Source of the DNA: a virus
IMG/VR virus record: IMGVR_UViG_3300005917_000540
Coordinates: 1 to 21,034 of that record
DNA: 21,034 bases
Direction: 5' to 3' (one strand)
Of this stretch, positions 6,348-13,349 are shown piece by piece. Every line of letters begins with the position of its first letter. Within the stretch, counting starts at the first letter, position 1. The position numbers and the translations under genes were made by a program. The notes beneath the pieces are model-generated. The model ran no database searches. It worked only from the letters and a program-made list of their open reading frames with translations, and had not been told where the DNA came from.

Positions 6348-6373
6348 AATGTCCAGGAATAATTAAAAGTTGA
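6344..6373 (+). pseudogene. Cargo-less tag mini-ORF (MKCPGIIKS)
   Basis: An ATG in an ATGA overlap with the end of the 446-residue gene opens a nine-codon frame, MKCPGIIKS, then TGA. The first eight residues are the tag consensus; the Glu-Ala ending is lost. It looks like the stump of a former tag-bearing gene or an empty cassette site. About 30 bases later the next gene's AAAAAGGAG begins. Confidence 0.65.
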
Positions 6374-6403
6374 AATGATCATTAAATAAAAAGGAGAAAA
6401 ATA

Positions 6404-8401
6404 ATGAATTTATTTAAACAACCATTAGCAGCTAAAGACGTATTTTCTTTCATTAAGAAAGAGGCATCCTTAGAGCTTTCCGGTAAAGTTGAGAACTGGC
6501 GAAAAGAAATCGATGGATATATGGATGAGCGTTATTCATTCTTATCGTCAGGATTGGGAAGTGTTAATTTCAAAAAAGTAGACGAAAACTCAAAAGACGC
6601 AGTAGGACAAATTGTCTGGTCGGAAAATAATATGTCTTTTACTATTCCTATCATTATAGAGGACGGAAAGTTAAAGGAACCCAATACTGCTATTTACAGA
6701 GATAAAGTCATTCCGTTAGATGAGGAATTCCTGTCCTGGACACAAAATTCGAATGAAGGCGTGGGAGAGGTAGTTAAAGACGATAAAGACATCACTGATA
6801 ATATGGAATATATTGCACAGGATGGATTATTCTCATATGATGAAGAAGGACAACAGAAAATATCTGCAGATCTGTCGACTATCGATCGCGTTAAAGGTTA
6901 TCTTCAGGATAAGAGAATTAAATTGACCGATAAGATAGCCACTTTCGTAAGAGAGGTGACACCTGTAACGGCCCCCGCGAAAGATGTTCTATTGAAAGTT
7001 TTATCGGAAAATGCGGATGTTCCTTATCATTATAAGGTTGCCGCATTATATAGAAACACCGTAGGTCGACTGGAGGTCAAGGAAGGGACATTCAATGCGG
7101 AAGATATGAAGAAACTTGGATATATATCTTCTGTGGGATACGGACAGACCGAAAATCCGGATAAGCCGGAGGAAGAATATAATTATATTAGAAATGATAA
7201 GAATCTGCAAAAAATACCGGTCGTAAAAAGAATAATAGATACAAGAAATTGCGATCAGTTACTTGTAGAAGGAAAAGCAGTTGAAGGAAAAGTTTTTAAT
7301 AATCTTTTCGCAATATGGGAAAGTAAGCCCGAGATAAAAAGCCTGGCAATAATTGATGGTGAAAAACCGGAAGATGTGGATAAGTGGGTATACGGAGACG
7401 TGTATGGGAGCGTTTCTCCTGAAACCACAAAGTATGAAAAAGGAATGTTTGGAGCAAGTATATCTACTGAAAAAATAGACAGGGCTGCCGAAACATATGA
7501 TAAAACAATTGTATTATTTGCAGGAGCAGATAGTATGTCTGTTCCATATCACGTCATTGGATGTGAAGATGTGAAAATCGGAGAAGAAGGTAATCGCGCC
7601 AGGATTCTTAAGGTAAAATCTTTAACAGACGATAAAATAGCTGTTCTCTGGCTTGATCATGATATCACAAAGATACTAAAGGCAGATAACAAGAAACTAA
7701 AGACCAGGGGTTACTCGTCTTTAACCTGGGCCGATTATAATGTTTATCTTATCCCCGCATCATATAAAGTCGGAATGCTTAAAGGCAGGAGAATTCCCGC
7801 AACATCCTATAAAGAAGATTATCGCAAAATGATTAAAGATATTACGGGACAATATCCAATAGAATTAGAAGTGGAACAAAAAGATGTTGACTTATACAAG
7901 GTGCAGGTAGCTGATGCCGGCGGCAAGAAAGAGTATGATGGATTGTCGAAAAAAGCCGCGACCGTATTGATGAGATATTTCACAGGAGATGGAATTAAGG
8001 ATATTCAAGACATTAAGTATAATACTTCTTATAATATTCAGAAAGTTGCCAAAGAAGAAGAGAAAACAAAACCAGTAGACTTGTCTCCTCTTAAAAGATA
8101 TCGAGGCAGCTGGATTAAGACAGCCAGTATAATGTGTAGTGTGCCTGAGGAAATTCTTAAAAAAGCTGAAGTTAAAAAAGTTGTTGACGATTTAGTTGGC
8201 ATGGAATATATGGACAATACCAATATTCAAGATATGTCCGAAGTAGAAGCAAGGATCATGAAATCTTTGGATGATGTCGGGCAATTGCTCCTGGTAGCAA
8301 GAATGGGAAAAACCGAATTATCCGAAGCAGTATTAGCTAAAAGTTTTAGTGCTCTAACCAAACTGATAGGTGAGATTAGGGGCAAGAATGAGAAGGGGTA
8401 A
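6404..8401 (+). CDS. Large hypothetical protein, probably structural (665 aa)
   Basis: AAAAAGGAG precedes ATG 6404. The 665-residue product has no signal peptide, membrane segment or recognised catalytic motif. It is acidic overall, with alternating strand-like and charged helical stretches. The N terminus reads MNLFKQPLAAKDVFSFIKKEASLELS; the FIKKEA element at 15-22 is distantly like the tag but lacks Cys-Pro and has an extra Lys. The C-terminal ~100 residues are helical. Position between tag genes and upstream of the terminase suggests a virion or head-assembly role. I do not recognise the family. Confidence 0.8.
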   Translation: MNLFKQPLAAKDVFSFIKKEASLELSGKVENWRKEIDGYMDERYSFLSSGLGSVNFKKVDENSKDAVGQIVWSENNMSFTIPIIIEDGKLKEPNTAIYRDKVIPLDEEFLSWTQNSNEGVGEVVKDDKDITDNMEYIAQDGLFSYDEEGQQKISADLSTIDRVKGYLQDKRIKLTDKIATFVREVTPVTAPAKDVLLKVLSENADVPYHYKVAALYRNTVGRLEVKEGTFNAEDMKKLGYISSVGYGQTENPDKPEEEYNYIRNDKNLQKIPVVKRIIDTRNCDQLLVEGKAVEGKVFNNLFAIWESKPEIKSLAIIDGEKPEDVDKWVYGDVYGSVSPETTKYEKGMFGASISTEKIDRAAETYDKTIVLFAGADSMSVPYHVIGCEDVKIGEEGNRARILKVKSLTDDKIAVLWLDHDITKILKADNKKLKTRGYSSLTWADYNVYLIPASYKVGMLKGRRIPATSYKEDYRKMIKDITGQYPIELEVEQKDVDLYKVQVADAGGKKEYDGLSKKAATVLMRYFTGDGIKDIQDIKYNTSYNIQKVAKEEEKTKPVDLSPLKRYRGSWIKTASIMCSVPEEILKKAEVKKVVDDLVGMEYMDNTNIQDMSEVEARIMKSLDDVGQLLLVARMGKTELSEAVLAKSFSALTKLIGEIRGKNEKG

Positions 8402-8404
8402 AAT

Positions 8405-9421
8405 ATGTCGTCAAAACAGACGCTAAGAGCAGTGCCGCACGAAAACTATATCAAAGTCTTAATATTGAGCGGAATACCGGTAAAGCCAACGGCTATGCAA
8501 AACAGCATAGACGAAACCCTGGTAGAAGACAACTACAATAGTTTACCGGAACATTATTACGAATTAATAGAAGCTGAATGCAGGACTATTCCCGGCGGAA
8601 GCAAGATGATTGATCATAATCGTATTGTCCAGGAATATAATTCCAAGCTTATCAGGCCTGCGACCGCTAAGAAATTGTTAATACTCGATGCGGTTGCTGA
8701 AAAATTTAGAAGGCCAGACGTGTTCTATGACCTGGTTAATTATCAAAATTTTAAAAGAAGCACATTTAAGTGTACGGGAGTATATAAAATACTATATGTC
8801 CTCAGGACCGAAACAGCAAGGCAATATATAGAGTGCTGCGTTTTAACAAAAATGGCTTTATCCGAATTAATTAGAGGCTGGAATGACATAGCGGCAGGGC
8901 AGAAATCTATGAGATTGGTGCCTAAAAACATAAGCATCTATGTATATTATTTTTGGAATTGCAGGGAAACAACCTTACGTAAACAAGGCACAACCAGATT
9001 AGATATCATGTCTTATCTCGATGCTGATAAGCGGAACGAATTCTACAGGTATCATAGAGAGTTATTATTCAGGGAACCATCGTTCACGAAACATAAATTC
9101 GGAACATTTTCAGAAGATGACAGAAGAATAGATATTAATGTTATGCGGGGAAAGACCAGAGATCGTATAATAGAAATTTTGAATAGCACAAAATACAGGG
9201 CAATATCTGCGGATATTTTAGATCTTTTCAAATATACCGACGCACAGATAAAAGATAGTGCTGATAAAGGTAAAAGTGTCAATGAATATAAGGCTGTTAT
9301 TGAGGACTTTAAGCACAGAATAGTGGTATGTATAGAAGAGGATATTTCTTTGGATGAATTAAAAAATCAGAAAATTGATCCAAGTCTTATACATCAAGAC
9401 GAGCCAGCGGGAAGAAAATAA
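8405..9421 (+). CDS. Hypothetical protein upstream of terminase (338 aa)
   Basis: Starts 3 bases after the previous stop, with the AAGGGG of the upstream gene's end as ribosome-binding site. The product is largely helical and charged. It has scattered Cys residues and aromatic patches (ISIYVYYFWNC near 176-186), but no zinc arrangement I can defend. The C-terminal third is acidic. Position two to four genes upstream of the large terminase would suit a small terminase subunit or packaging factor, but no DNA-binding motif is clear and the length is above the usual 150-200. Function is not assigned. Confidence 0.75.
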   Translation: MSSKQTLRAVPHENYIKVLILSGIPVKPTAMQNSIDETLVEDNYNSLPEHYYELIEAECRTIPGGSKMIDHNRIVQEYNSKLIRPATAKKLLILDAVAEKFRRPDVFYDLVNYQNFKRSTFKCTGVYKILYVLRTETARQYIECCVLTKMALSELIRGWNDIAAGQKSMRLVPKNISIYVYYFWNCRETTLRKQGTTRLDIMSYLDADKRNEFYRYHRELLFREPSFTKHKFGTFSEDDRRIDINVMRGKTRDRIIEILNSTKYRAISADILDLFKYTDAQIKDSADKGKSVNEYKAVIEDFKHRIVVCIEEDISLDELKNQKIDPSLIHQDEPAGRK

Positions 9422-9546
9422 AAGGAGAAGTTATGAGAACACCAGAAATAATTAAAGAAGCGTGTGTAAAAAAAATGGAAGGATTGCCAGAAAAAGTGGC
9501 AGAAAGGAGAAAGTTTATGAGAACACCAGAAATTATTAAGGAAGCG
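9421..9546 (+). repeat. Tandem duplication of RBS plus tag
   Basis: Bases 9421-9462 (AAAGGAG, short spacer, ATG and the ten tag codons) reappear at 9503-9546 with a 2-base longer spacer and two synonymous changes (ATA/ATT, AAA/AAG). The repeats are in frame. This shows the tag being duplicated together with its ribosome-binding site as one unit. Confidence 0.8.
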
Positions 9547-9726
9547 TTATTTGCTAAAATAGCAGAACGTGGGCAAGGAATTGGTCAAGGCGGAGCAAGA
9601 CAACTTGACCTTGGAGCAGATAAATGTAAATGCCCCAAGTGTGGACATGTCGCAAATCACGATAGAGGTACACCGTGTAGCGAGATAAGTTGTCCGGAAT
9701 GCGGAACTAAGATGGGTGGAGTATAA
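9433..9726 (+). CDS. Double-tagged zinc-ribbon cargo protein (97 aa)
   Basis: AAAGGAG at 9421-9427 precedes ATG 9433. The protein starts MRTPEIIKEA and carries the same decapeptide again at residues 29-38. The second copy has its own AAAGGAG (9503-9509), so translation may also start at 9517. After a Gly-rich linker (RGQGIGQGGARQ) comes a zinc ribbon, CKCPKCGHV...PCSEISCPECG, with C65, C67, C70, C82, C87 and C90. This resembles a small ribbon found attached to varied bacterial and phage proteins. In the tag, Lys-Cys is replaced by Arg-Thr, which may avoid extra Cys beside the zinc site. A cut at the second tag would leave a ~60-residue ribbon. Confidence 0.75.
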   Translation: MRTPEIIKEACVKKMEGLPEKVAERRKFMRTPEIIKEALFAKIAERGQGIGQGGARQLDLGADKCKCPKCGHVANHDRGTPCSEISCPECGTKMGGV

Positions 9727-9728
9727 AT

Positions 9729-9881
9729 ATGAAATGTCCAGAAATTATTAAAGAAGCCGAGATGTCTAATCTTGATAAGAAAAATTTAATATTAGCCGTA
9801 AGTAATCCGAATAGTTATACGTTGCGTTCTGGAAAAAGGGTAAAATTAGCCCAACGTTTACTTCCCGTGATCCCAATATGA
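9729..9881 (+). CDS. Small tag-bearing protein (50 aa)
   Basis: GGTGGAG precedes ATG 9729. The product starts MKCPEIIKEA and continues with about 40 residues, EMSNLDKKNL then a basic LRSGKRVKLAQRLL segment. The mature chain after a cut at Glu9 would be only ~41 residues, too small for most enzymes. It overlaps the next gene by ATGA at 9878-9881. Role inferred only from the tag. Confidence 0.7.
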   Translation: MKCPEIIKEAEMSNLDKKNLILAVSNPNSYTLRSGKRVKLAQRLLPVIPI

Positions 9882-10189
9882 TAAAGATGTATAATTTTAA
9901 ATTTCCGGGATCTAATAGCTTTTTAAAAACAGCCGGCATGAAATGTCCAGAAATAATTAAGGAAGCGGTTAGATATCCTATTCCGTACCTGGATTTTACT
10001 AATCCTAAAACACAAAAACTATATAGAGATGCTAGTTTGGCCTGGGATAAAACTCCTCATGGGCTACATTATAAAAAGGTGCTTTCTAAGAATAAAGGTA
10101 TGCTTGGTCCGGGCGGAGCGAGAGCCATGGCATTCCAAAAGAGCAAAGAATATGCTAAAATTAAAGATAAAGTAACATCCTATAAGTAG
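9878..10189 (+). CDS. Tag-bearing basic protein with 20-residue N-terminal extension (103 aa)
   Basis: ATG 9878 is in an ATGA overlap. Twenty residues (MIKMYNFKFPGSNSFLKTAG) precede the tag MKCPEIIKEA at 21-30. The tag's own ATG (9938) has no good ribosome-binding site, so the longer form is preferred and the tag would be internal. The remainder is basic and helical, with a Gly-rich GMLGPGGARAMAF segment near the C terminus resembling the linker of the zinc-ribbon gene just upstream. No known domain. The terminase gene follows after 11 bases. Confidence 0.7.
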   Translation: MIKMYNFKFPGSNSFLKTAGMKCPEIIKEAVRYPIPYLDFTNPKTQKLYRDASLAWDKTPHGLHYKKVLSKNKGMLGPGGARAMAFQKSKEYAKIKDKVTSYK

Positions 10190-10200
10190 ATAAGGAATCA

Positions 10201-11976
10201 ATGAAAGATTTAGATCCCAAAAAGATCCTTGTAGTTTCAGAGCATAAAAAAGTCCCAAGTGATTATCTTAAAAAGGGGCATAAGCGTATAGCTAAAATGT
10301 ACGCAGATGGAAGAGAATTGGCCGTAGCAAGAGCCAATCGCTTTAAAGGTGAGTATAAGGGCTATATTTATAGAACCCACTTTCTAAACGCATTATTAAA
10401 CCTTAAGAACGAACCGCTATCTTATTGGTTTCTGGAATTCTGGAGAGAGATATTAAACTCAGCACGATTAAGTGTAGCTGTTCCTCCTGAAAGAAGAAAA
10501 ATGGTATGGAAAAATTCCCGACAGACAGGAAAATCTGTAAATGCAGGAGCCCTGGCTATTGGATTATCGGTTGAGAATAAAAACTTCACAACCGTTATAA
10601 CTCAGCCGACAGACAAGCAGATAAGCAGATTTTCCGTAGACATATTAAAGCGAATGAACAGAGATTCTGTGATAACCGAAACATGGTATTATGACAATAA
10701 GCTGAATGAAAGACAGGTTAAGAACAAATCATATACAACCGGATCGCGTATAGTTCTCGCTAATATATTTTCCTCCGTATTGTCTGCCAGGGGTATTTCC
10801 GCAGATTTTTATCATGCAGACGAATACCAGGATACTCCGGAGCATCATGCTACTATTATTGAAGAAGCGTTAAGCAGATCTCCTTTCAGATATATGGTTA
10901 AGAGCGGAACTCCCTTACAGCCGGAAAATCCTTTACAGAAAGAATTTGACAGATCCACCGGACACGAATGGATGATAAAGTGTGGAAAATGTAATACGTG
11001 GAACGGTCCTCTCGGGATTAAAAATATAGGTAAGTACGGCACTATATGTTACAAGTGCGGAGCTGAAATATATACCAGGTTTGGAATATGGGCGGCAGCG
11101 CAGCCGTCTGCTGTTGTAAAAGGTTATCATTGCAACGAGCTAATGGTTCCACCTGGCGCAGAATACGCTGCAACCTGGCCGGAAATAATATTCAAGCTTG
11201 AAAATAAAACGACTTTAGAGTTTATGAACGAAGTTCTCGGCATGTCTTATTCCGATAACAAACATCCCATATCCAGGCAAGATGTAATATCTGTATGTGA
11301 TCCGGGACGATGTTACGTAAGGGAAACAACGGAAATAACTCCGAGAATGAAACGGTATGCCTATGCGGGTTTAGACTGGGCGACGGAAACGCGGCCAGGC
11401 AGAGAAAAAGATAAGATAAAATCTTTCACAACTCTCGTAATAGGTTCATTTATACCGGACATTAATAAAATTGAAATAAATTACGTAAAAAGATATTATG
11501 ATCTTGAATTTGAAGATTCGAATAATCCTATTGCCGTTACAGACGATATTATAAAATGGGTTAATGCATTCAGTGTTAGAGTATTAGGTATGGACTATGG
11601 AGCTGGACATAAGGAAAATATGCGATTATCAAACATACTGGGATATGATAGGACTATGGAATTACAATACCTTGGAGGAACTGACGATAAGGTCGTTTAT
11701 TCCAGCGCGGCGCTTAAATGGATACTAAATAGATCAAGGGTTATGGAAGATTTTATTGAGGCTTTTGTGGTCAATAAGACAATCAGGATGGCTAAGTATG
11801 ATGGGGAAACATCAGAGTATTCTTCCGATCTGACGACGGTATATAAATATCATGATCCGGCTAAAAGATCCTTGCGGTATGGCAAGTCCGGACCGGACGA
11901 CCTGTTCCATTCTCTGTTATTTATGAGATTGGCATTTATGTTTGATCACGACAAGTTGTCATATGTAACAAAATAA
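10201..11976 (+). CDS. terL: Terminase large subunit (591 aa)
   Basis: The DNA-packaging motor: an N-terminal ATPase and a C-terminal nuclease that cuts concatemers. Walker A is SRQTGKS (106-112). Walker B is ADFYHADEYQD (201-211; Asp207, Glu208). A zinc knuckle CGKCN...CYKCG (C261, C264, C283, C286) lies between the ATPase and nuclease domains. The RNase H-like nuclease shows Asp392 in AGLDWA, Asp465 in LGMDYGAG and Asp566/567 in GPDDLFH. Length is normal for the family. The ribosome-binding site is AAGGA. Zinc-ribbon insertions occur in some terminases but not in most. It acts at the portal of the prohead, and the portal gene lies 3 kb downstream. Confidence 0.93.
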   Translation: MKDLDPKKILVVSEHKKVPSDYLKKGHKRIAKMYADGRELAVARANRFKGEYKGYIYRTHFLNALLNLKNEPLSYWFLEFWREILNSARLSVAVPPERRKMVWKNSRQTGKSVNAGALAIGLSVENKNFTTVITQPTDKQISRFSVDILKRMNRDSVITETWYYDNKLNERQVKNKSYTTGSRIVLANIFSSVLSARGISADFYHADEYQDTPEHHATIIEEALSRSPFRYMVKSGTPLQPENPLQKEFDRSTGHEWMIKCGKCNTWNGPLGIKNIGKYGTICYKCGAEIYTRFGIWAAAQPSAVVKGYHCNELMVPPGAEYAATWPEIIFKLENKTTLEFMNEVLGMSYSDNKHPISRQDVISVCDPGRCYVRETTEITPRMKRYAYAGLDWATETRPGREKDKIKSFTTLVIGSFIPDINKIEINYVKRYYDLEFEDSNNPIAVTDDIIKWVNAFSVRVLGMDYGAGHKENMRLSNILGYDRTMELQYLGGTDDKVVYSSAALKWILNRSRVMEDFIEAFVVNKTIRMAKYDGETSEYSSDLTTVYKYHDPAKRSLRYGKSGPDDLFHSLLFMRLAFMFDHDKLSYVTK

Positions 11977-11982
11977 AAAATG

Positions 11983-12013
11983 TTGACAAAAAATTTAAGT
12001 TAGTTCTTATGTT
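11983..12013 (+). promoter_or_regulatory. Promoter candidate after terminase
   Basis: TTGACA at 11983-11988 and TATGTT at 12008-12013 (19-base spacer; TTATGT with 18 is equivalent) lie in the 60-base gap before the microprotein gene. The -35 is perfect, the -10 moderate. Confidence 0.35.
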
Positions 12014-12036
12014 TCTACATGGAAAAGGAGATTAAA

Positions 12037-12135
12037 ATGAGATGGTGGGTATGGATTTTGGCAGTACTTGCTGCAATAGTAATAATTGCAGCTGTAGTAA
12101 TTTATTTTATTTTACGTTCGATGAATATTGGATAG
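12037..12135 (+). CDS. Single-helix membrane microprotein (32 aa)
   Basis: AAAAGGAG precedes ATG 12037 by about 6 bases. The product is MRWWVWILAV followed by an uninterrupted hydrophobic stretch to residue ~26, then LRSMNIG. It is one transmembrane helix with an aromatic, positive N terminus. Its stop falls inside the start of the next gene. Such microproteins can be holins, antiholins or virion membrane peptides; the sequence does not decide among them. Confidence 0.65.
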   Translation: MRWWVWILAVLAAIVIIAAVVIYFILRSMNIG

Positions 12136-13042
12136 AAAATTAATGGAAAAAGAATCTTTCGTAGCGCCGCTTAGCATAAAAAGCAATAAAGAGCGGCAAT
12201 CTTTTAAGGGAATCTCTAAAGAATATATCAATGAGATAATGGGCGGAACATTAGGGTTGGCTGCGTCATTGCCCATAGGATATGCTTTCGGTAGAGGATT
12301 ACAGAAAGTTCCAGCTATTGGAAAAAACCCTCGTCTCGCAAAGTTTATGCAGGCGCATCTTAAAGTGGTTCCAACTAAAGTTATGAGAACGGCGGCGAAA
12401 AAGATGATTTCTTCTACGTCTAAAAATTCTCTCGCTTTAAAAAGAATAGATATTGCAACATCGAAATATATCCGGGCAGGAGCAAAGAAATGGATCGGGA
12501 AGCCTAAAAACTTATCTATGTTGGCCGGAATAATGATAGTAGGAACAGTCGGCTCATACTTGGGAGGAAAGTCTTCAATAAGAAAAATGGAGAAGAAAGA
12601 CAATCTTCCTCCTGTTGATCCGGAGTTAATTGCGGCAAGAAGAGCCGCCGGTATGTTTATTCCCGATATTGTTAAGCCGTTAGAAATGGTTGCATATTAC
12701 GGGATAACTAAAAAATATTTAAAAGATAAGGATAAAAAAATGAATAAAACAGGAAAAGTTATGAAATGTCCAGAAATGATTAAGGAAGCGATGTCCCCAT
12801 ATGCCAAAGGGGCGTTAATTGGCGGCGGACTATTAGGAGGAACAACGTTTATGTCTAATTTATTAATGAAACAAAAAGATGGAAAGAAAATGAAGTTTTC
12901 TAAAGTTTTAGGGAGAACTGCGCTGGGAACGGCAGCGGGAGCAGGATTCGGTGCCTTAGGTGTCAAAGGATTGAGAAGTGCGCGATCATATGGCATAGGG
13001 GATGCCGCCACTGAAATAGGAGCAAGCTTAGGAGCGTTATAA
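12128..13042 (+). CDS. Composite tag-bearing glycine-rich membrane protein (304 aa)
   Basis: The frame opens at TTG 12128, overlapping the microprotein stop; ATG 12143 (residue 6) after GGATAG may be the true start. The first part (to ~210) is basic, with Gly-rich hydrophobic segments at ~39-54 and ~131-146. Residues 176-185 (MFIPDIVKPL) resemble a degraded tag. Residues 212-221 are MKCPEMIKEA, preceded by AGGAAAA at 12751-12757, so a separate protein may start at 12761. The last part has two more glycine-zipper segments (ALIGGGLLGG near 229-238; ALGTAAGAGFGALG near 265-278). Either a cut at the tag or internal initiation would give a ~83-93-residue second product. No enzyme domain is seen. 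Confidence 0.7.
   Translation: MDRKLMEKESFVAPLSIKSNKERQSFKGISKEYINEIMGGTLGLAASLPIGYAFGRGLQKVPAIGKNPRLAKFMQAHLKVVPTKVMRTAAKKMISSTSKNSLALKRIDIATSKYIRAGAKKWIGKPKNLSMLAGIMIVGTVGSYLGGKSSIRKMEKKDNLPPVDPELIAARRAAGMFIPDIVKPLEMVAYYGITKKYLKDKDKKMNKTGKVMKCPEMIKEAMSPYAKGALIGGGLLGGTTFMSNLLMKQKDGKKMKFSKVLGRTALGTAAGAGFGALGVKGLRSARSYGIGDAATEIGASLGAL
12713..12739 (+). repeat. 27-bp direct repeat, left copy
   Basis: Encodes the KYLKDKDKK stretch ending at residue 204 of the 304-residue protein. It matches 13268-13294 at 26 of 27 bases and lies 21 bases before the internal tag ATG. Confidence 0.8.
12761..13042 (+). CDS. Possible internally initiated tag-bearing protein (93 aa)
   Basis: In frame within the 304-residue gene. 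ATG 12761 follows AGGAAAA by a few bases and opens MKCPEMIKEAMSPYAKG. The 93 residues hold two Gly-rich hydrophobic segments and a basic linker (MKQKDGKKMKFSK). All stand-alone tags begin with such an ATG, so independent initiation is plausible; the sequence cannot distinguish it from proteolytic release. Its stop overlaps the next tag gene (TAATG). Confidence 0.5.
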   Translation: MKCPEMIKEAMSPYAKGALIGGGLLGGTTFMSNLLMKQKDGKKMKFSKVLGRTALGTAAGAGFGALGVKGLRSARSYGIGDAATEIGASLGAL

Positions 13043-13269
13043 TGAAATGTCCAATAATTATCAAGGAAGCAATGGGTGATAACCCTTATAATATGTCGGA
13101 TGCGAGAATGGAGAAGTTAATAACTAAACAAACCAAGATATTAAGAAGCCATGATGTAAAGCCGGGTGGCGCATTGAAATGGTATGCTAAGGGCAAGTGG
13201 GGATCTGTGCCTAAAATGACAATAACGGATAGAGGCCACCTGGTAAGCAATGTTAATAAATTGTTATAA
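13042..13269 (+). CDS. Small tag-bearing basic protein (75 aa)
   Basis: Begins at a TAATG overlap with AGGAG about 8 bases upstream. It starts MKCPIIIKEAMGDNPYN, where Ile replaces the usual Glu/Gly at position 5. After the tag come a helical segment (DARMEKLITKQTKIL) and a beta-like basic segment (GGALKWYAKGKWGSVPKMTI). No known family. It lies inside the block flanked by 27-bp direct repeats. Confidence 0.7.
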   Translation: MKCPIIIKEAMGDNPYNMSDARMEKLITKQTKILRSHDVKPGGALKWYAKGKWGSVPKMTITDRGHLVSNVNKLL

Positions 13270-13294
13270 ATATTTAAAAGATAAAGATAAAAAA
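13268..13294 (+). repeat. 27-bp direct repeat, right copy
   Basis: Matches 12713-12739 with one mismatch and in the same codon register, encoding KYLKDKDKK again, but here just after a stop codon. It is followed in frame by LKMPDIVKQAVWAR and TAA. Confidence 0.8.
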
Positions 13295-13300
13295 TTAAAA

Positions 13301-13339
13301 ATGCCTGACATAGTAAAGCAAGCTGTGTGGGCGAGATAA
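13301..13339 (+). pseudogene. Orphan 3' gene end with degenerate tag (MPDIVKQAVWAR)
   Basis: A 12-codon frame that continues the reading frame of the right 27-bp repeat. LKMPDIVKQA aligns with the tag (Lys2, Pro4, acidic 5, I/V-Lys, Ala10). It is best explained as the separated C-terminal end of the gene interrupted at 12739, although a functional micro-ORF is possible. The next gene's AAAGGAG begins right after. Confidence 0.5.
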
Positions 13340-13349
13340 AGGAGATGAA

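Noticed and set aside
4301-6382. Several long minus-strand frames opposite the tag-bearing genes
   Set aside because: They mirror Lys/Gly-rich genes on the + strand, lack ribosome-binding sites, and have low-quality Phe/Leu/Ser composition typical of antisense shadows.
8405-9421. Calling the 338-residue protein the small terminase subunit
   Set aside because: Only position supports it. No DNA-binding motif is clear and it is long for the family.
9433-10189. Tags as RiPP leader peptides of small modified products
   Set aside because: No modification, protease or export enzymes are seen nearby, and the same tag precedes large folded domains.
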